Origin: Bordetella ansorpii
GTDB lineage: Bacteria; Pseudomonadota; Gammaproteobacteria; Burkholderiales; Burkholderiaceae_B
Assembly (NCBI RefSeq): GCF_900078315.1
Contig: NZ_FKBS01000014.1
Coordinates: forward strand, 1,337,847 to 1,401,846
Direction: 5' to 3'
DNA: 64,000 nt
The translations under genes and the position numbers were made by a program. The notes under the pieces were generated by a model, which was not told the DNA's origin, made no database searches, and saw only the letters and a list, made by a program, of their open reading frames with translations. Numbering within the stretch: the first letter of the stretch is position 1; every line of letters begins with the position of its first letter. Shown piece after piece: positions 32,836 through 41,853 of the stretch.

Positions 32836-35181
32836 ATGTCCGCAACCGCCCCTTCCGTCTCGCGTTGTCCCATCAACCACGCGGCCGCGCCCGCCGCCTC
32901 GGCCAGCGGCTGTCCGGTGCACGTCAGCGCGCCCGCGGCCGAGTTCGATCCGTTCGGCGACGGCTATCAGCAGGATCCTCCGGAATACGTGCGCTGGGCG
33001 CGCGATCAGGAGCCCGTGTTCTACAGCCCCAAGCTGGGCTACTGGGTGGTGACGCGCTACGACGACATCAAGGCGATCTTCCGCGACAACCTCACCTTCA
33101 GCCCGTCCATCGCGCTGGAGAAGATCACCCCCACGGGCCCGGAGGCCAACGCGGTGCTGGCCACCTATGGCTATGCAATGAACCGCACGCTGGTCAACGA
33201 GGACGAGCCCGCGCACATGCCGCGCCGCCGCGTGCTGATGGAACCTTTCACGCCCGAGGAACTGAAGCATCACGAACCCATGGTGCGCAGGCTGACGCGC
33301 GAGTACGTCGACAAGTTCGTCAATGATGGCCGCGCCGACCTGGTGGACCAGATGCTGTGGGAAGTGCCGCTGACGGTGGCGCTGCATTTCCTGGGCGTGC
33401 CCGAGGAAGACATGGACCTGCTGCGGCAGTACTCCATCGCGCATACCGTCAATACCTGGGGCCGTCCGAAGCCCGAGGAACAGGTGGCCGTGGCGCATGC
33501 CGTGGGCAATTTCTGGCAGCTGGCGGGCAAGATCCTGGACAAGATGCGCCAGGATCCCGACCAGCCGGGCTGGATGCAGTACGGCATCCGCAAGCAGCGC
33601 GAGCATCCCGAGGTGGTGACGGACTCGTACCTGCATTCGATGATGATGGCCGGTATCGTGGCCGCGCACGAGACCACGGCCAACGCCTCGGCCAACGCGA
33701 TCAAGCTGCTGTTGCAGCATCCCGATGCGTGGCGCGACATCTGCGAGGATCCCTCGCTCATCCCCAACGCGGTGGAAGAGTGCCTGCGCCATAACGGCTC
33801 GGTGGCGGCCTGGCGCCGCCTGGTCACGCGCGATACCGAGATCGCGGGCGTGCCGATCGCGGCGGGCTCGAAGCTGCTGATCGTCAGTTCCTCGGCCAAT
33901 CACGACGAACGGCATTTCGCCGATGCGGACCTGTTCGACATCCGGCGCGAGAATTCCAGCGACCAGTTGACGTTCGGCTACGGCTCGCACCAGTGCATGG
34001 GCAAGAACCTGGCGCGCATGGAAATGCAGGTGTTCCTGGAGGAACTGACCCGCCGCCTGCCGCACATGAAGCTGGCCGAGCAAAGCTTCACCTATGTGCC
34101 GAACACCTCGTTCCGCGGTCCGGAGCATCTGTGGGTCGAGTGGGACGCCAGCCGGAATCCCGAGTTGCGGACACCCGAAGTGCTGTCGCTGCGGCAGCCC
34201 GTGCGCATCGGCGAGCCCACGGCAAGCGCCATCACGCGAACCCTGGTGGTGGAGCGCGCCGAGCTCGTGGCGCGCGACGTGATGAGGCTGACCTTGGCCT
34301 CGCCGGACGGCCGCGCGCTGCCGCGCTGGGCGCCGGGGGCGCACATCGACGTGGAGTGCGGCGACAGCGGCCTGTCCCGCCAATATTCGCTGTGCGGCGA
34401 TCCGGCGGATACGGGACGGCTGGTGATCGCCGTGCTGCGCGAGACCGACGGCCGGGGCGGTTCGGCGTGGATTCATGCGAATGCGCGGCAAGGCATGCGG
34501 CTGCGCGTGCGTGGGCCGCGCACGCACTTCCGGCTGGACGAGGAAACCCGCCAGGCGATCTTCATCGCGGGCGGCATCGGCATCACGCCGATCAGCGCGA
34601 TGGCGCGCCGGGCGCGCGAGTTGGGCATCGATTACGAACTGCACTACAGCGGCCGCTCGCGCGCCTGCATGGCCCTGCTGCCGGAGTTGGCCGCGCTGCA
34701 CGGCGACAGGCTGCGCGTGCACGTGGGCGATGAAGGGCAGCGCAATGATTTCAAGGTGCTGCTGGCCGAGGCGCGGCCGGGCGTACAGGTGTATGCCTGC
34801 GGGCCGGAACGCATGCTGGACGGGCTGGCGCAGGCTTGCGCGCATTGGCCCGAAGACACGTTGCGCGTGGAGCACTTCCATTCCACGCTGGGCAAGCTGG
34901 ATCCGTCCAGGGAGCACGGCTTCGAGGTGGAGCTGAAGGATTCCGGCCTGACGTTGCAGGTGCCGGCCGGCCAGACCTTGCTGGGGGCGCTGCGCGCGGC
35001 CAACATCGACGTGCAGAGCGATTGCGAGGAAGGCCTGTGCGGGTCGTGCGAAGTGCGCGTGCTGGCCGGCGACATCGACCACCGCGACGTGGTGCTCACG
35101 CGGGCCGAGCGCGAGGCGAACGGCAAGATGATGAGTTGCTGTTCGCGGGCGAAGGGGACGAAGATCGTGCTGGAGTTGTAG
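32836..35181 (+). CDS. Self-sufficient cytochrome P450, CYP116B type
   Basis: This 781-residue monooxygenase has its own redox chain. The heme domain (about 1-440) has the oxygen-binding AAHETT at 276-281, ExxR at 315-318 (ECLR) and heme-thiolate Cys387 in FGYGSHQCMG. A phthalate-dioxygenase-reductase-like flavin/NAD(P)H domain follows (RQYSLCGDP, GGIGITPI, about 465-690). A plant-type 2Fe-2S domain lies at the C-terminus with Cys730, Cys735, Cys738 and Cys768. Length and order match P450RhF/CYP116B enzymes, which hydroxylate or dealkylate aromatic and aliphatic compounds. The ribosome site CCGGAGGA is strong. The native substrate is unknown. Confidence 0.95.
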   Translation: MSATAPSVSRCPINHAAAPAASASGCPVHVSAPAAEFDPFGDGYQQDPPEYVRWARDQEPVFYSPKLGYWVVTRYDDIKAIFRDNLTFSPSIALEKITPTGPEANAVLATYGYAMNRTLVNEDEPAHMPRRRVLMEPFTPEELKHHEPMVRRLTREYVDKFVNDGRADLVDQMLWEVPLTVALHFLGVPEEDMDLLRQYSIAHTVNTWGRPKPEEQVAVAHAVGNFWQLAGKILDKMRQDPDQPGWMQYGIRKQREHPEVVTDSYLHSMMMAGIVAAHETTANASANAIKLLLQHPDAWRDICEDPSLIPNAVEECLRHNGSVAAWRRLVTRDTEIAGVPIAAGSKLLIVSSSANHDERHFADADLFDIRRENSSDQLTFGYGSHQCMGKNLARMEMQVFLEELTRRLPHMKLAEQSFTYVPNTSFRGPEHLWVEWDASRNPELRTPEVLSLRQPVRIGEPTASAITRTLVVERAELVARDVMRLTLASPDGRALPRWAPGAHIDVECGDSGLSRQYSLCGDPADTGRLVIAVLRETDGRGGSAWIHANARQGMRLRVRGPRTHFRLDEETRQAIFIAGGIGITPISAMARRARELGIDYELHYSGRSRACMALLPELAALHGDRLRVHVGDEGQRNDFKVLLAEARPGVQVYACGPERMLDGLAQACAHWPEDTLRVEHFHSTLGKLDPSREHGFEVELKDSGLTLQVPAGQTLLGALRAANIDVQSDCEEGLCGSCEVRVLAGDIDHRDVVLTRAEREANGKMMSCCSRAKGTKIVLEL

Positions 35182-35198
35182 GACTGCTGGGTCGGGTC

Positions 35199-35515
35199 CT
35201 ACTGCTCCAGCCGTTCCTTCAGGCGTGCCAGCAGATCCATCTGCTCATGGAGCACGGCCAGGATGACGGCAGGTTGGCTTCGGCGAGGAAGGCAAAAAAA
35301 TAAAGTGTTTTCCCGCCTTTTTTGCACGCAAACCGGGTAGCAGGTCATCCAATGTCTTGAACACGCCTTCACCAAGGGCGAGTTCGCAGGCGGCTCTTTC
35401 CAGTGCTGCGGCATACGCGATGCTTTGCGCATTGCCCCCATGCTTTCTGGGTGTACCGGACGATGCTGCGCAAGTCAGCCGCCGCGCTGCGGGACAGCGC
35501 GTAAGGACGCGTCAT
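35199..35515 (-). pseudogene. ParE/RelE-type toxin gene broken by two frameshifts
   Basis: From ATG 35515, frame 1 reads MTRPYALSRSAAADLRSIVR then YTQKAWG and stops soon after. A second frame continues AYAAALERAACELALGEGVF, then KTLDDLLPGLR and GKHFIF, and a third continues CLPRRSQPAVILAVLHEQMD, then LLARLKERLEQ, to the stop at 35199-35201. Together they make a complete ParE-like toxin of about 104 residues. Breaks fall near a G5 run (around 35427) and a T7/A7 run (around 35297), so sequencing error, slippage or true decay are all possible. The start overlaps the antitoxin stop (ATGA), the usual TA arrangement. Confidence 0.75.
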
Positions 35516-35766
35516 CGCGTCTTGCCGCGATGCATTTCCGCCATGGTGATCTCGGTGATGCTGCCATCCTCGATCTCGCCGCGTTCGACCTCGGCCAAGC
35601 GCTCGTTCAGGAGCGACTTCAGTTCATACATCGCCTGGTCCTGCGCGACGGAGCTGGGAAAAAGACGCTCCAGCGTGTATTGCTTGATGGTTTTTCCTTC
35701 CAGCGCGGCCCTGGCTTTAAGCATTTGATGCTGATGGTCCGTTACATCTATGGTCAGTCGGCTCAT
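35512..35766 (-). CDS. ParD/StbD-like antitoxin
   Basis: This 84-residue protein starts MSRLTIDVTDHQHQMLKARA, matching the ribbon-helix-helix N-terminus of plasmid-type antitoxins, and ends in a flexible acidic tail (EDGSITEITMAEMHRGKTR) that would wrap the toxin. GGGAAG precedes ATG 35766. Its partner toxin immediately downstream is frameshifted, so this antitoxin may be a relic or may neutralise related toxins elsewhere. The gene stands between the P450 operon and an SDR, an isolated insertion in catabolic DNA. Confidence 0.8.
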   Translation of the reverse strand: MSRLTIDVTDHQHQMLKARAALEGKTIKQYTLERLFPSSVAQDQAMYELKSLLNERLAEVERGEIEDGSITEITMAEMHRGKTR

Positions 35767-35891
35767 GGGGCTTCCCAGGATTGAATAATGGACCCACATC
35801 AGCACAAATGTGGGTCCGCCGGCTCTTGCTGATGACGAGGGGAGGGCAAACGTACTCATTTCCCTGGCTTCCCGGGAACGCGCTTTCTGGA

Positions 35892-36722
35892 TCAACCGTC
35901 CGTCGACATCGTCAGCGCTTCCCATTGCTCGATCTCCTGCGCGAAGGCCGTCAGCTTGCCCCGCACCAGGCCCAAGGCATCGCTGCCCAGCAGCAGATGC
36001 GCGGGCGGTTGATCCGCATCGATCGCCGCCAGCATCGCCCGCGCCGCCTTCGCCGGATCGCCCAACTGCTTGCCGCTTTTTTCTTCGCGCGCCTGGCGGA
36101 TGGGATCGAAGATCGCGTCGTAGTCCGCGATGGAGCGCGGTGTGCGGGTCATCGAACGGCCGGCCCAGTCCGTGCGGAACGAGCCCGGCGCCACGGCCGT
36201 CACCGAGATGCCGAGCGAGGCCACTTCCTTGCCCAGCGCCTCGGAAATGCCTTCCAGCGCGAATTTGCTGCCGCAGTAGTACGTGATGCCAGGCATGGTG
36301 ATGTGGCCGCCCATCGACGTGATGTTCAGGATGTGCCCGCGCCGGCGCTGCCGCATGAACGGCAGCACGGCCTTCATCATGGCGACCGCGCCGAACACGT
36401 TCACGTCGAACTGCCGGCGCATCTCCGACAGGGGCGACTCCTCCATGATGCCTTCGTGGCCATAGCCGGCGTTGTTGACCAGCACGTCGATGGGGCCGAC
36501 GCCGGCTTCGATGCCGGCCACGATGCCGTCGATGGCGTCGAAGTCGGTCACGTCCAGCTGGCGCGCGAGGGCCTTCGCCGACAGCGACTCGAATTCCTGC
36601 CGTGCCTGCTCGTTCCGTACCGTGCCGACCACGGTATGGCCCGTGGCCAGTGCTTCCTGCGCCAGGGCTCGGCCAAAGCCGCTGCTGACGCCCGTGATGA
36701 GCAGGATCTTTTGGGATGCCAT
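35892..36722 (-). CDS. Short-chain dehydrogenase/reductase (SDR) 1
   Basis: This 276-residue classical SDR has the cofactor glycine motif TGVSSGFG near residue 12, NNAG near 89 and the catalytic Ser...Tyr-x3-Lys as YYCGSK near 158. The cofactor is probably NADP(H), and the substrate is unknown. CGGAGAA precedes ATG 36722. It is divergent from an AraC-type regulator with 94 bp between starts. It is clearly related to SDR 3 at 42639 (shared MRRQFDVNVFG versus LRRNFDVNVFA region and similar length). Confidence 0.9.
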   Translation of the reverse strand: MASQKILLITGVSSGFGRALAQEALATGHTVVGTVRNEQARQEFESLSAKALARQLDVTDFDAIDGIVAGIEAGVGPIDVLVNNAGYGHEGIMEESPLSEMRRQFDVNVFGAVAMMKAVLPFMRQRRRGHILNITSMGGHITMPGITYYCGSKFALEGISEALGKEVASLGISVTAVAPGSFRTDWAGRSMTRTPRSIADYDAIFDPIRQAREEKSGKQLGDPAKAARAMLAAIDADQPPAHLLLGSDALGLVRGKLTAFAQEIEQWEALTMSTDG

Positions 36723-36816
36723 CTGGATTTCTCCGATATCTAGGTTGGAGAATGCATAATAATTACGTGAATGAATCCGATGAATCCAGGATTCGCTATT
36801 TATCTTGCATAAAACT

Positions 36817-37791
36817 ATGAGGCCAAAGCGTCTTGCCAAGATGCCGATGAGCGCGCCGCCCTCGGTCGGCCAGCAGCGCACGATCGCGCTGCTGCACGCC
36901 CTGGCGCCCGACGAGGGCTACAACCTGACGGCCTTGCCCAGCGTGCGCATCCTGCGTTCCAACCGCGCGCTGTCCCGCACGCCCGTGCTGTACGACCCCG
37001 GCATCGTCATCGTCTGCCAGGGCCGCAAGCGCGGCTATTTCGGCGATCAGTTGTACCTGTACGACGAATGGCACTATCTGGCCGTGTCGGTGCCCGTGCC
37101 GTTCAGCATGGAGACCGAGGCCACGGCGGAACATCCCCTGCTGGCGCTGTATCTGCACCTGGATTTCACGATGGCGGCCGAGCTGGCCGAGCAGATCGAC
37201 AACGAGGGTACGGACGGCAGCGCGCAAGCGCCGCTGAGCATGATGTCCACGCCGATGGACCCGGCGATGCAGGCCTCGGTGCTGCGTTTGCTCGAAGCCA
37301 TGAGCCAACCGCTGGAGGCCGCCGTGCTGGGGCCAGGCCTGCTGCGCGAGCTGTACTTCCGCGTGCTGACGGGCGAGCAGGGCGGGGCGATGCGGCAGGC
37401 GTTGGCCCTGCGCGGGCACTTCGGCAGGGTCGGCCGCGCCTTGCGCCGCATCCATGCCGAATACGCGCAGCCCCTGGACGTGGCGCTGCTGGCCGAAGAG
37501 GCGGGAATGAGCGTGCCCAGTTTCTACAGCCACTTCAAGGCGATCACGCAGTTGTCGCCGATGCAGTACGTGAAATCGACCCGGCTGCATCAAGGGCGTT
37601 TGCTGATGGTGCGGCAGGACCTGACCGCCGAGGCGGCGGGTTATGCGGTGGGCTATACCAGCCCCTCTCAGTTCAGCCGCGAGTTCAAGCGCCTGTTCGG
37701 CGCGACGCCCGCGGCCGAGGCCCGGCGTATGCGAGACAGCTTCGCCATCCCGGAAGCCTTTGCGGATGCGGTGTACGTGTCGTCGCATTGA
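36817..37791 (+). CDS. AraC-family regulator 1, paired with SDR 1
   Basis: The protein has 324 residues from ATG 36817, with starts at 36841 or 36847 also possible. The N-terminal AraC_N domain includes SRTPVLYDPGIVIVCQGRK. The C-terminal domain has two HTHs, with AEEAGMSVPSFYSHFKAITQ and AVGYTSPSQFSREFKRLFG. It lies divergent to SDR 1 and probably controls it. The architecture and sequence are strikingly close to AraC regulator 2 at 40649. Confidence 0.9.
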   Translation: MRPKRLAKMPMSAPPSVGQQRTIALLHALAPDEGYNLTALPSVRILRSNRALSRTPVLYDPGIVIVCQGRKRGYFGDQLYLYDEWHYLAVSVPVPFSMETEATAEHPLLALYLHLDFTMAAELAEQIDNEGTDGSAQAPLSMMSTPMDPAMQASVLRLLEAMSQPLEAAVLGPGLLRELYFRVLTGEQGGAMRQALALRGHFGRVGRALRRIHAEYAQPLDVALLAEEAGMSVPSFYSHFKAITQLSPMQYVKSTRLHQGRLLMVRQDLTAEAAGYAVGYTSPSQFSREFKRLFGATPAAEARRMRDSFAIPEAFADAVYVSSH

Positions 37792-37891
37792 TGTGTTTGA
37801 TGGCCGGAGAACGTCGAGGGAGTCGAGCCGCCACGATGTTCTCCATTACGCTTTCAGCGATGCGGCCTGCCGGTCAGGCGGCGGAAGACGC

Positions 37892-39454
37892 TCACGGCGA
37901 CCCATCGGCGCTGCCGGCTTCAGGGCGGCCGAACCAGCGTTCGATCGCTGCCACGGCGGCGGTCTGGTCCGGTTCGCCGTCGCCTGCCCAGGCGACGATG
38001 CCGTCAGGGCGCACCAGCGCGGCGCTCAAGCCCAAGGTGTCTGCCGCTTCGCCGCACACATATCCGATGCGGCCGTCCCAGTGCCGCGCCATCTCGGCCA
38101 AGGGCGCCCGAAGGCTGAAATCCAGTAGCAAGCCTTTGCCGCTGCGCAGGTGTGCCGCCAGCCGGGTTCCATCGGCCAGCATGAAGTCCGGTGCGCTAAG
38201 GCCCACCAGCGGATGTGCATCATCCAGTTCGTGACGCAATGACACGCCCCACATGCGTTCGGCGAAATAGGTGGCGCCATCGCGCGTCTCGATGAGATCG
38301 CGCAGGATGGCCCCGAGCGCGCGAGAGCTTGGGCTGGGCCGCATCAGGGCGACCTGCGCGCGCGACCAATCCAGTATCCGTGCCCCGATAGGCATGCGCT
38401 CTGAGGGATAGCTGTCCAGCAAGCCGCGCGGCGCGGCGCCGTGGATCGTGGCGGCCAGTTTCCAGCCGAGATTCATGGCGTCGCCCAATCCCAGGTTCAG
38501 GCCCTGGCCGCCCAACGGCGAATGCGTGTGCGCGGCATCGCCGGCCAGCAGCACGCGGTCCCTGCGATAGGCCGTTGCCTGGAAGGCGCGGTCGGTCCAG
38601 GTCGTGACGAGCCGGAGCGCCTCGATATCGACGTCCACGCCGGATATCCGGCGCAGTACCGATTGCAGGTGTTCCCGCGTGATCGCTTCGGTGCGATGGA
38701 ATGCGCCGCCATCGAAATCGACCAAGGTGACGAAGCCCGGACGCTGGTACGTATACATGCCCGCGGGCGTGTAGTGCCGGCCCGGCGCGAGAGCATCGGG
38801 ATCCGCCATGACGATATCCGCGCTGTAGCCGGTGAACTCCGGATGCGTGCCCTCGAACGTAAAGCCCGCCGCCTTGCGCACGCTGCTGCGGCCGCCGTCG
38901 CATCCCACCAGCCAGCGCGCGTGGAAGGCTTGTCCCTCCGCATGCACCGTGACGCGGTCTTCGGTTTGTTCGATCGCCCGGACGCCGAGGCCACGCCGTA
39001 TCTCCGCGCCCATCTTCACGGCGCGGGCCGCCAGCACCTGTTCGATGTGCGCCGTGTCGCTGACCAGCATGCCTTCTTCGGCATGGGGCAGGCGATACGG
39101 CCATCGGGACGGGTCCACGTTGTCCCGATGGAGCGGGATGCCGGCGAAGTGGCCCGCGGACGGGCGCGGCTGCTGCATCCAGTGCGGCGCATGCGCGCGG
39201 TCTTGCGGGGCGGGCGGTTGGCCGGGCCGGAGGGCTGCCATCTCTGCCAGCAAGCCTCGCCGGTCCAGGGCTTGCTGCGTCGGGACGGACAGGCCGCGCA
39301 TGCCGAAAGGCGGCCGTTTCAGCGGCGAGTCCGGACTGCCAGCCTGTTCCAGCACCAGGACCGAAACACCGGCCAGGCGCAGCTCGCAGGCCAGGAACAG
39401 CCCGACGGGGCCGGCGCCGGCAATGATGACATCGTGGGAAATCGAATCGTGCAT
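37892..39454 (-). CDS. FAD-dependent aromatic monooxygenase (group A, PheA/TfdB-like)
   Basis: The protein has 520 residues. It has a Rossmann FAD motif, GAGPVG, at 13-18, the dual-function DG motif at 186-187 (GCDGGRSS) and the second FAD motif, GD, at 305-306 (LLAGDAAHTHSPLGGQGLN). It also has a C-terminal thioredoxin-like extension (from about 395) typical of the phenol- and polyketide-hydroxylase branch. It hydroxylates an aromatic ring with NAD(P)H and oxygen. GAGGT precedes ATG 39454. It stands alone between AraC 1 and YceI; a linked ring-cleavage gene is not present. Confidence 0.9.
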   Translation of the reverse strand: MHDSISHDVIIAGAGPVGLFLACELRLAGVSVLVLEQAGSPDSPLKRPPFGMRGLSVPTQQALDRRGLLAEMAALRPGQPPAPQDRAHAPHWMQQPRPSAGHFAGIPLHRDNVDPSRWPYRLPHAEEGMLVSDTAHIEQVLAARAVKMGAEIRRGLGVRAIEQTEDRVTVHAEGQAFHARWLVGCDGGRSSVRKAAGFTFEGTHPEFTGYSADIVMADPDALAPGRHYTPAGMYTYQRPGFVTLVDFDGGAFHRTEAITREHLQSVLRRISGVDVDIEALRLVTTWTDRAFQATAYRRDRVLLAGDAAHTHSPLGGQGLNLGLGDAMNLGWKLAATIHGAAPRGLLDSYPSERMPIGARILDWSRAQVALMRPSPSSRALGAILRDLIETRDGATYFAERMWGVSLRHELDDAHPLVGLSAPDFMLADGTRLAAHLRSGKGLLLDFSLRAPLAEMARHWDGRIGYVCGEAADTLGLSAALVRPDGIVAWAGDGEPDQTAAVAAIERWFGRPEAGSADGSP

Positions 39455-39809
39455 GAGAGACCTCGGAATGGAATGGCCGTTCGACCAGAACAGTTCGTTG
39501 TCTTGAGAACCGCACTGACGAACAGGACCCACGCGGGATCGCGTGGATGTTCGTCGTGGGACTCATGCGCGGGCATGGACAGAGCTTCCGCGATGCGGAA
39601 GGACTTGGGCTGGACCACACCAAGTCTGCCTTTTTCGACGGGGCTAATTTACGTCGGTTCGGGCGCGCTCGGCAAGCGCGGGCCATTCATGTGTGGGCTG
39701 TGTTGTTTCAGGGAGCATTCCGTGCCGCTTGGAGCGGCGCAAGCACAACGGCCCCCGCGCGTTGGAGTCGTATCCAGCGCGCGGGGGCCGTTCGGAGCAG
39801 CCAGTACGA
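39455..39809. other. 355-bp spacer between the monooxygenase and YceI
   Basis: This region is upstream of the minus-strand monooxygenase and downstream of yceI. It holds the yceI hairpin at 39747-39792 and should contain the monooxygenase promoter. I see no convincing coding frame or RNA gene. Confidence 0.5.
39747..39792 (-). terminator. Hairpin terminator after yceI
   Basis: AACGGCCCCCGCGCG-T-TGGA and TCCA-G-CGCGCGGGGGCCGTT form a 19-bp near-perfect stem with a GTCGTA loop. The 3' T-run on the minus strand is short, but the stem is very strong. It starts 18 nt after the yceI stop. Confidence 0.7.
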
Positions 39810-40382
39810 TCAGTCCGCCTTGACGCCTTCCACCTGGATCTGCAGGCGCGTGAACATCTGGAAGCCCCACTCCTTGCCGAAGCTGACGCCGTAGTCGGCG
39901 CGGTTGAATTCAGCTTTGGCGTCGGCGCCGCACACTTCGCGCTTCAGGATCGGATTCTCGTAGCACTTGAACGAATTCAGCGTGAGCGTCAGGGGCTTCG
40001 TGACGCCGTGCAGTGTGAATTCGCCTTCGATCTTCGTCGGGACGTCGCCCTTGAAGATGAACTTCCTGCTCTTGTAGACGGCCTTGGGGAATTTCGCCAC
40101 GTCCAGCATCTTGTCGCTGACGATTTCCTTGTCCAGGTCCGCGTCGCCGCTGCTGACGGTGGCGGTGTCGATCTCGACTTCCAGGCTGCCGGTCTTGGCG
40201 GCGCGGTCGATCACCACCTTGCCCGAGCTTTTCAGGAACTTGCCACGCCAGACCGAGGCGCCGTTGAAGTGGTCGACTTCGAAGCTGGGGTAGGTGTGCG
40301 AGGGATCGAGGTTGTACGTGACGGGGGCCGCGATCACGGGCGAGGCAGCCAGCGCGAGGCAGGTGAGGATGAGTTTTTTCAT
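39810..40382 (-). CDS. YceI-family periplasmic lipid/isoprenoid-binding protein
   Basis: This 190-residue protein has a signal peptide (MKKLILTCLALAASPVIAAP, cut near residue 20). The YceI lipocalin-like fold is recognised by YNLDPSHTYPSFEVDHF and IEGEFTLHGVTKPLTL. YceI proteins bind polyisoprenoid chains or amphiphiles in the periplasm; some respond to pH or stress. Two Cys (FKCYENP, EVCGAD) probably form a disulfide. It is monocistronic with a strong hairpin downstream. The start is ATG 40382; a TTG at 40403 is less likely. Confidence 0.92.
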   Translation of the reverse strand: MKKLILTCLALAASPVIAAPVTYNLDPSHTYPSFEVDHFNGASVWRGKFLKSSGKVVIDRAAKTGSLEVEIDTATVSSGDADLDKEIVSDKMLDVAKFPKAVYKSRKFIFKGDVPTKIEGEFTLHGVTKPLTLTLNSFKCYENPILKREVCGADAKAEFNRADYGVSFGKEWGFQMFTRLQIQVEGVKAD

Positions 40383-40450
40383 GGCCGGATCTTCATGCTG
40401 CAAGTTGGTCGGAGAGTTGCCAGCAGGCCGTCGAATCGGGCCGCGAGCGC

Positions 40451-40615
40451 ATGAGTGACGTGCCGGGCAACCAAGGGAAGGACGATCCTAGCATGGCGGA
40501 TTTCGCCGCTTGGGGCGCCTCACAAGACGCACTGTTCCATTTTTTGGCGGCCCGTGCGGGCGCGAAAAATGCCATGTATGGCGAGGCGGGCCTGTCCTGG
40601 CGTGAGGCGCGTTGA
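40451..40615 (+). CDS. Possible 54-residue small ORF
   Basis: ATG 40451 opens a frame encoding a small soluble peptide (SMADFAAWGASQDALFHFLA in its middle) to TGA 40613-40615. Third-position GC is only about 65 percent, lower than in the neighbouring genes, and there is no good Shine-Dalgarno. It may be chance. It occupies most of the gap between yceI and AraC 2. Confidence 0.2.
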   Translation: MSDVPGNQGKDDPSMADFAAWGASQDALFHFLAARAGAKNAMYGEAGLSWREAR

Positions 40616-40648
40616 CGGCGCCGATGGACAGCCCGCGTGCGTGGATCA

Positions 40649-41614
40649 TCAGTTCGCGGCGGCTTCCTCGGCGGCGTCGGTGCGCCACTCCAGATCCTCC
40701 AGCCGGGTCGCCGGCGACAGGCCGAACGTCACGCGCATATCCCGGACTTCATCGGACGGCGTGCGCCCGAAGAAGCGCTTGAATTCCCGGCTGAACTGCG
40801 ACGGGCTTTCATACCCCACCTTCGCCGCCGCGCCCGCCGCCGTCAGTCCATCGCGGATCATCAGCAGGCGGGCCTGATGCAGGCGCGTCGACTTGATGTA
40901 CTGGATGGGCGAGGTCTGCGTCACGGTCCGGAAGTTCGCATGGAATGCAGGCACGCTCATGCCGGCTTCCTTTGCCAGTTGCGCCACCGTCAGCGGCTGC
41001 GCGAAATCGGCATGGATGTAGTTCAAGGCGCGCGCCACGCGGCCGAACCGGCCGTTGTGCGCCAGCGCCGCGCGCATGGACGCGCCCTGCGCGCCCGTCA
41101 GTACGCGAAAGCAGATCTCGTTGACGATGGCCGGCCCCAGGATCCGGGCATCCAGGGGAGAGGCCAGCGCGCGCAACAGCCGCAGCGTGGCGTCGGCCAG
41201 GTCATCATCGAGCGGCGTGGACACGATTCCCATCGGCGCCCCCTGAGCCGGACCGCCGGCATCGTCCAGCTCGGTGACCAGTTCGCTCAGTTCCAGCAAA
41301 TCCAGCCGGATGGCCACGCCCAGCATCGGTTCGTCCTCGCTGGCGATGGTCTCGGTCGAGAAGGGCAGCGGCACCGACAGCACCAGGTACTGCTGGGCGT
41401 CGTACACATACATCTCGTCGCCCAGGAAGCCCAGCTTGCGGCCCTGGCACACGATGACGATGCTGGGCTCGTACAGCACGGGCGTGCGCCCCAGCGGGCG
41501 GTTCGAGCGCATCAGGCGCACGCTGTCCAGGGCCGATTGGGTATAGCCCTCGTTGGGCGCCAGGCGCATCAGGATGTCGGTCATGCGCAGCGATGCCGGG
41601 GTGGTGCTCTTCAC
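40649..41614 (-). CDS. AraC-family regulator 2, paired with SDR 2/3
   Basis: The protein has 321 residues from GTG 41614, chosen because CGGAGA lies just upstream; the first in-frame ATG at 41647 has no ribosome site. The AraC_N domain contains GRTPVLYEPSIVIVCQGRK, and the C-terminal HTHs are AKEAGMSVPAFHANFRTVTQ and KVGYESPSQFSREFKRFFG. It is divergent from SDR 2 and is a close paralogue of AraC regulator 1. Confidence 0.9.
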   Translation of the reverse strand: MKSTTPASLRMTDILMRLAPNEGYTQSALDSVRLMRSNRPLGRTPVLYEPSIVIVCQGRKLGFLGDEMYVYDAQQYLVLSVPLPFSTETIASEDEPMLGVAIRLDLLELSELVTELDDAGGPAQGAPMGIVSTPLDDDLADATLRLLRALASPLDARILGPAIVNEICFRVLTGAQGASMRAALAHNGRFGRVARALNYIHADFAQPLTVAQLAKEAGMSVPAFHANFRTVTQTSPIQYIKSTRLHQARLLMIRDGLTAAGAAAKVGYESPSQFSREFKRFFGRTPSDEVRDMRVTFGLSPATRLEDLEWRTDAAEEAAAN

Positions 41615-41853
41615 ATGGGTCTCCGTGTCTGGCGCGTGGCCCGCCATTGTAGGCGGGTGACGGAGGGGAACGCGAGGCCATCGATAGGAATGGGCAAGGA
41701 TCGAATCGTCAAGGGTCTTTTCCGAATCAGCCCGTGCTTCTACCATTTCGTCACAGGCTCTTGATCCGCAAGGCCAATCAAACGCCAGGGCAGGAAAGTC
41801 CCGCCATCGCGCGGAATACGCACCCGTCTCGGCTTATCGATAGGAGTGTGCAA

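Noticed and set aside
37806-37844. GGAGAAC/GTTCTCC hairpin between AraC 1 and the monooxygenase
   Set aside because: The arms are short and the loop long, with no T-run on either strand; not convincing as a terminator or operator.
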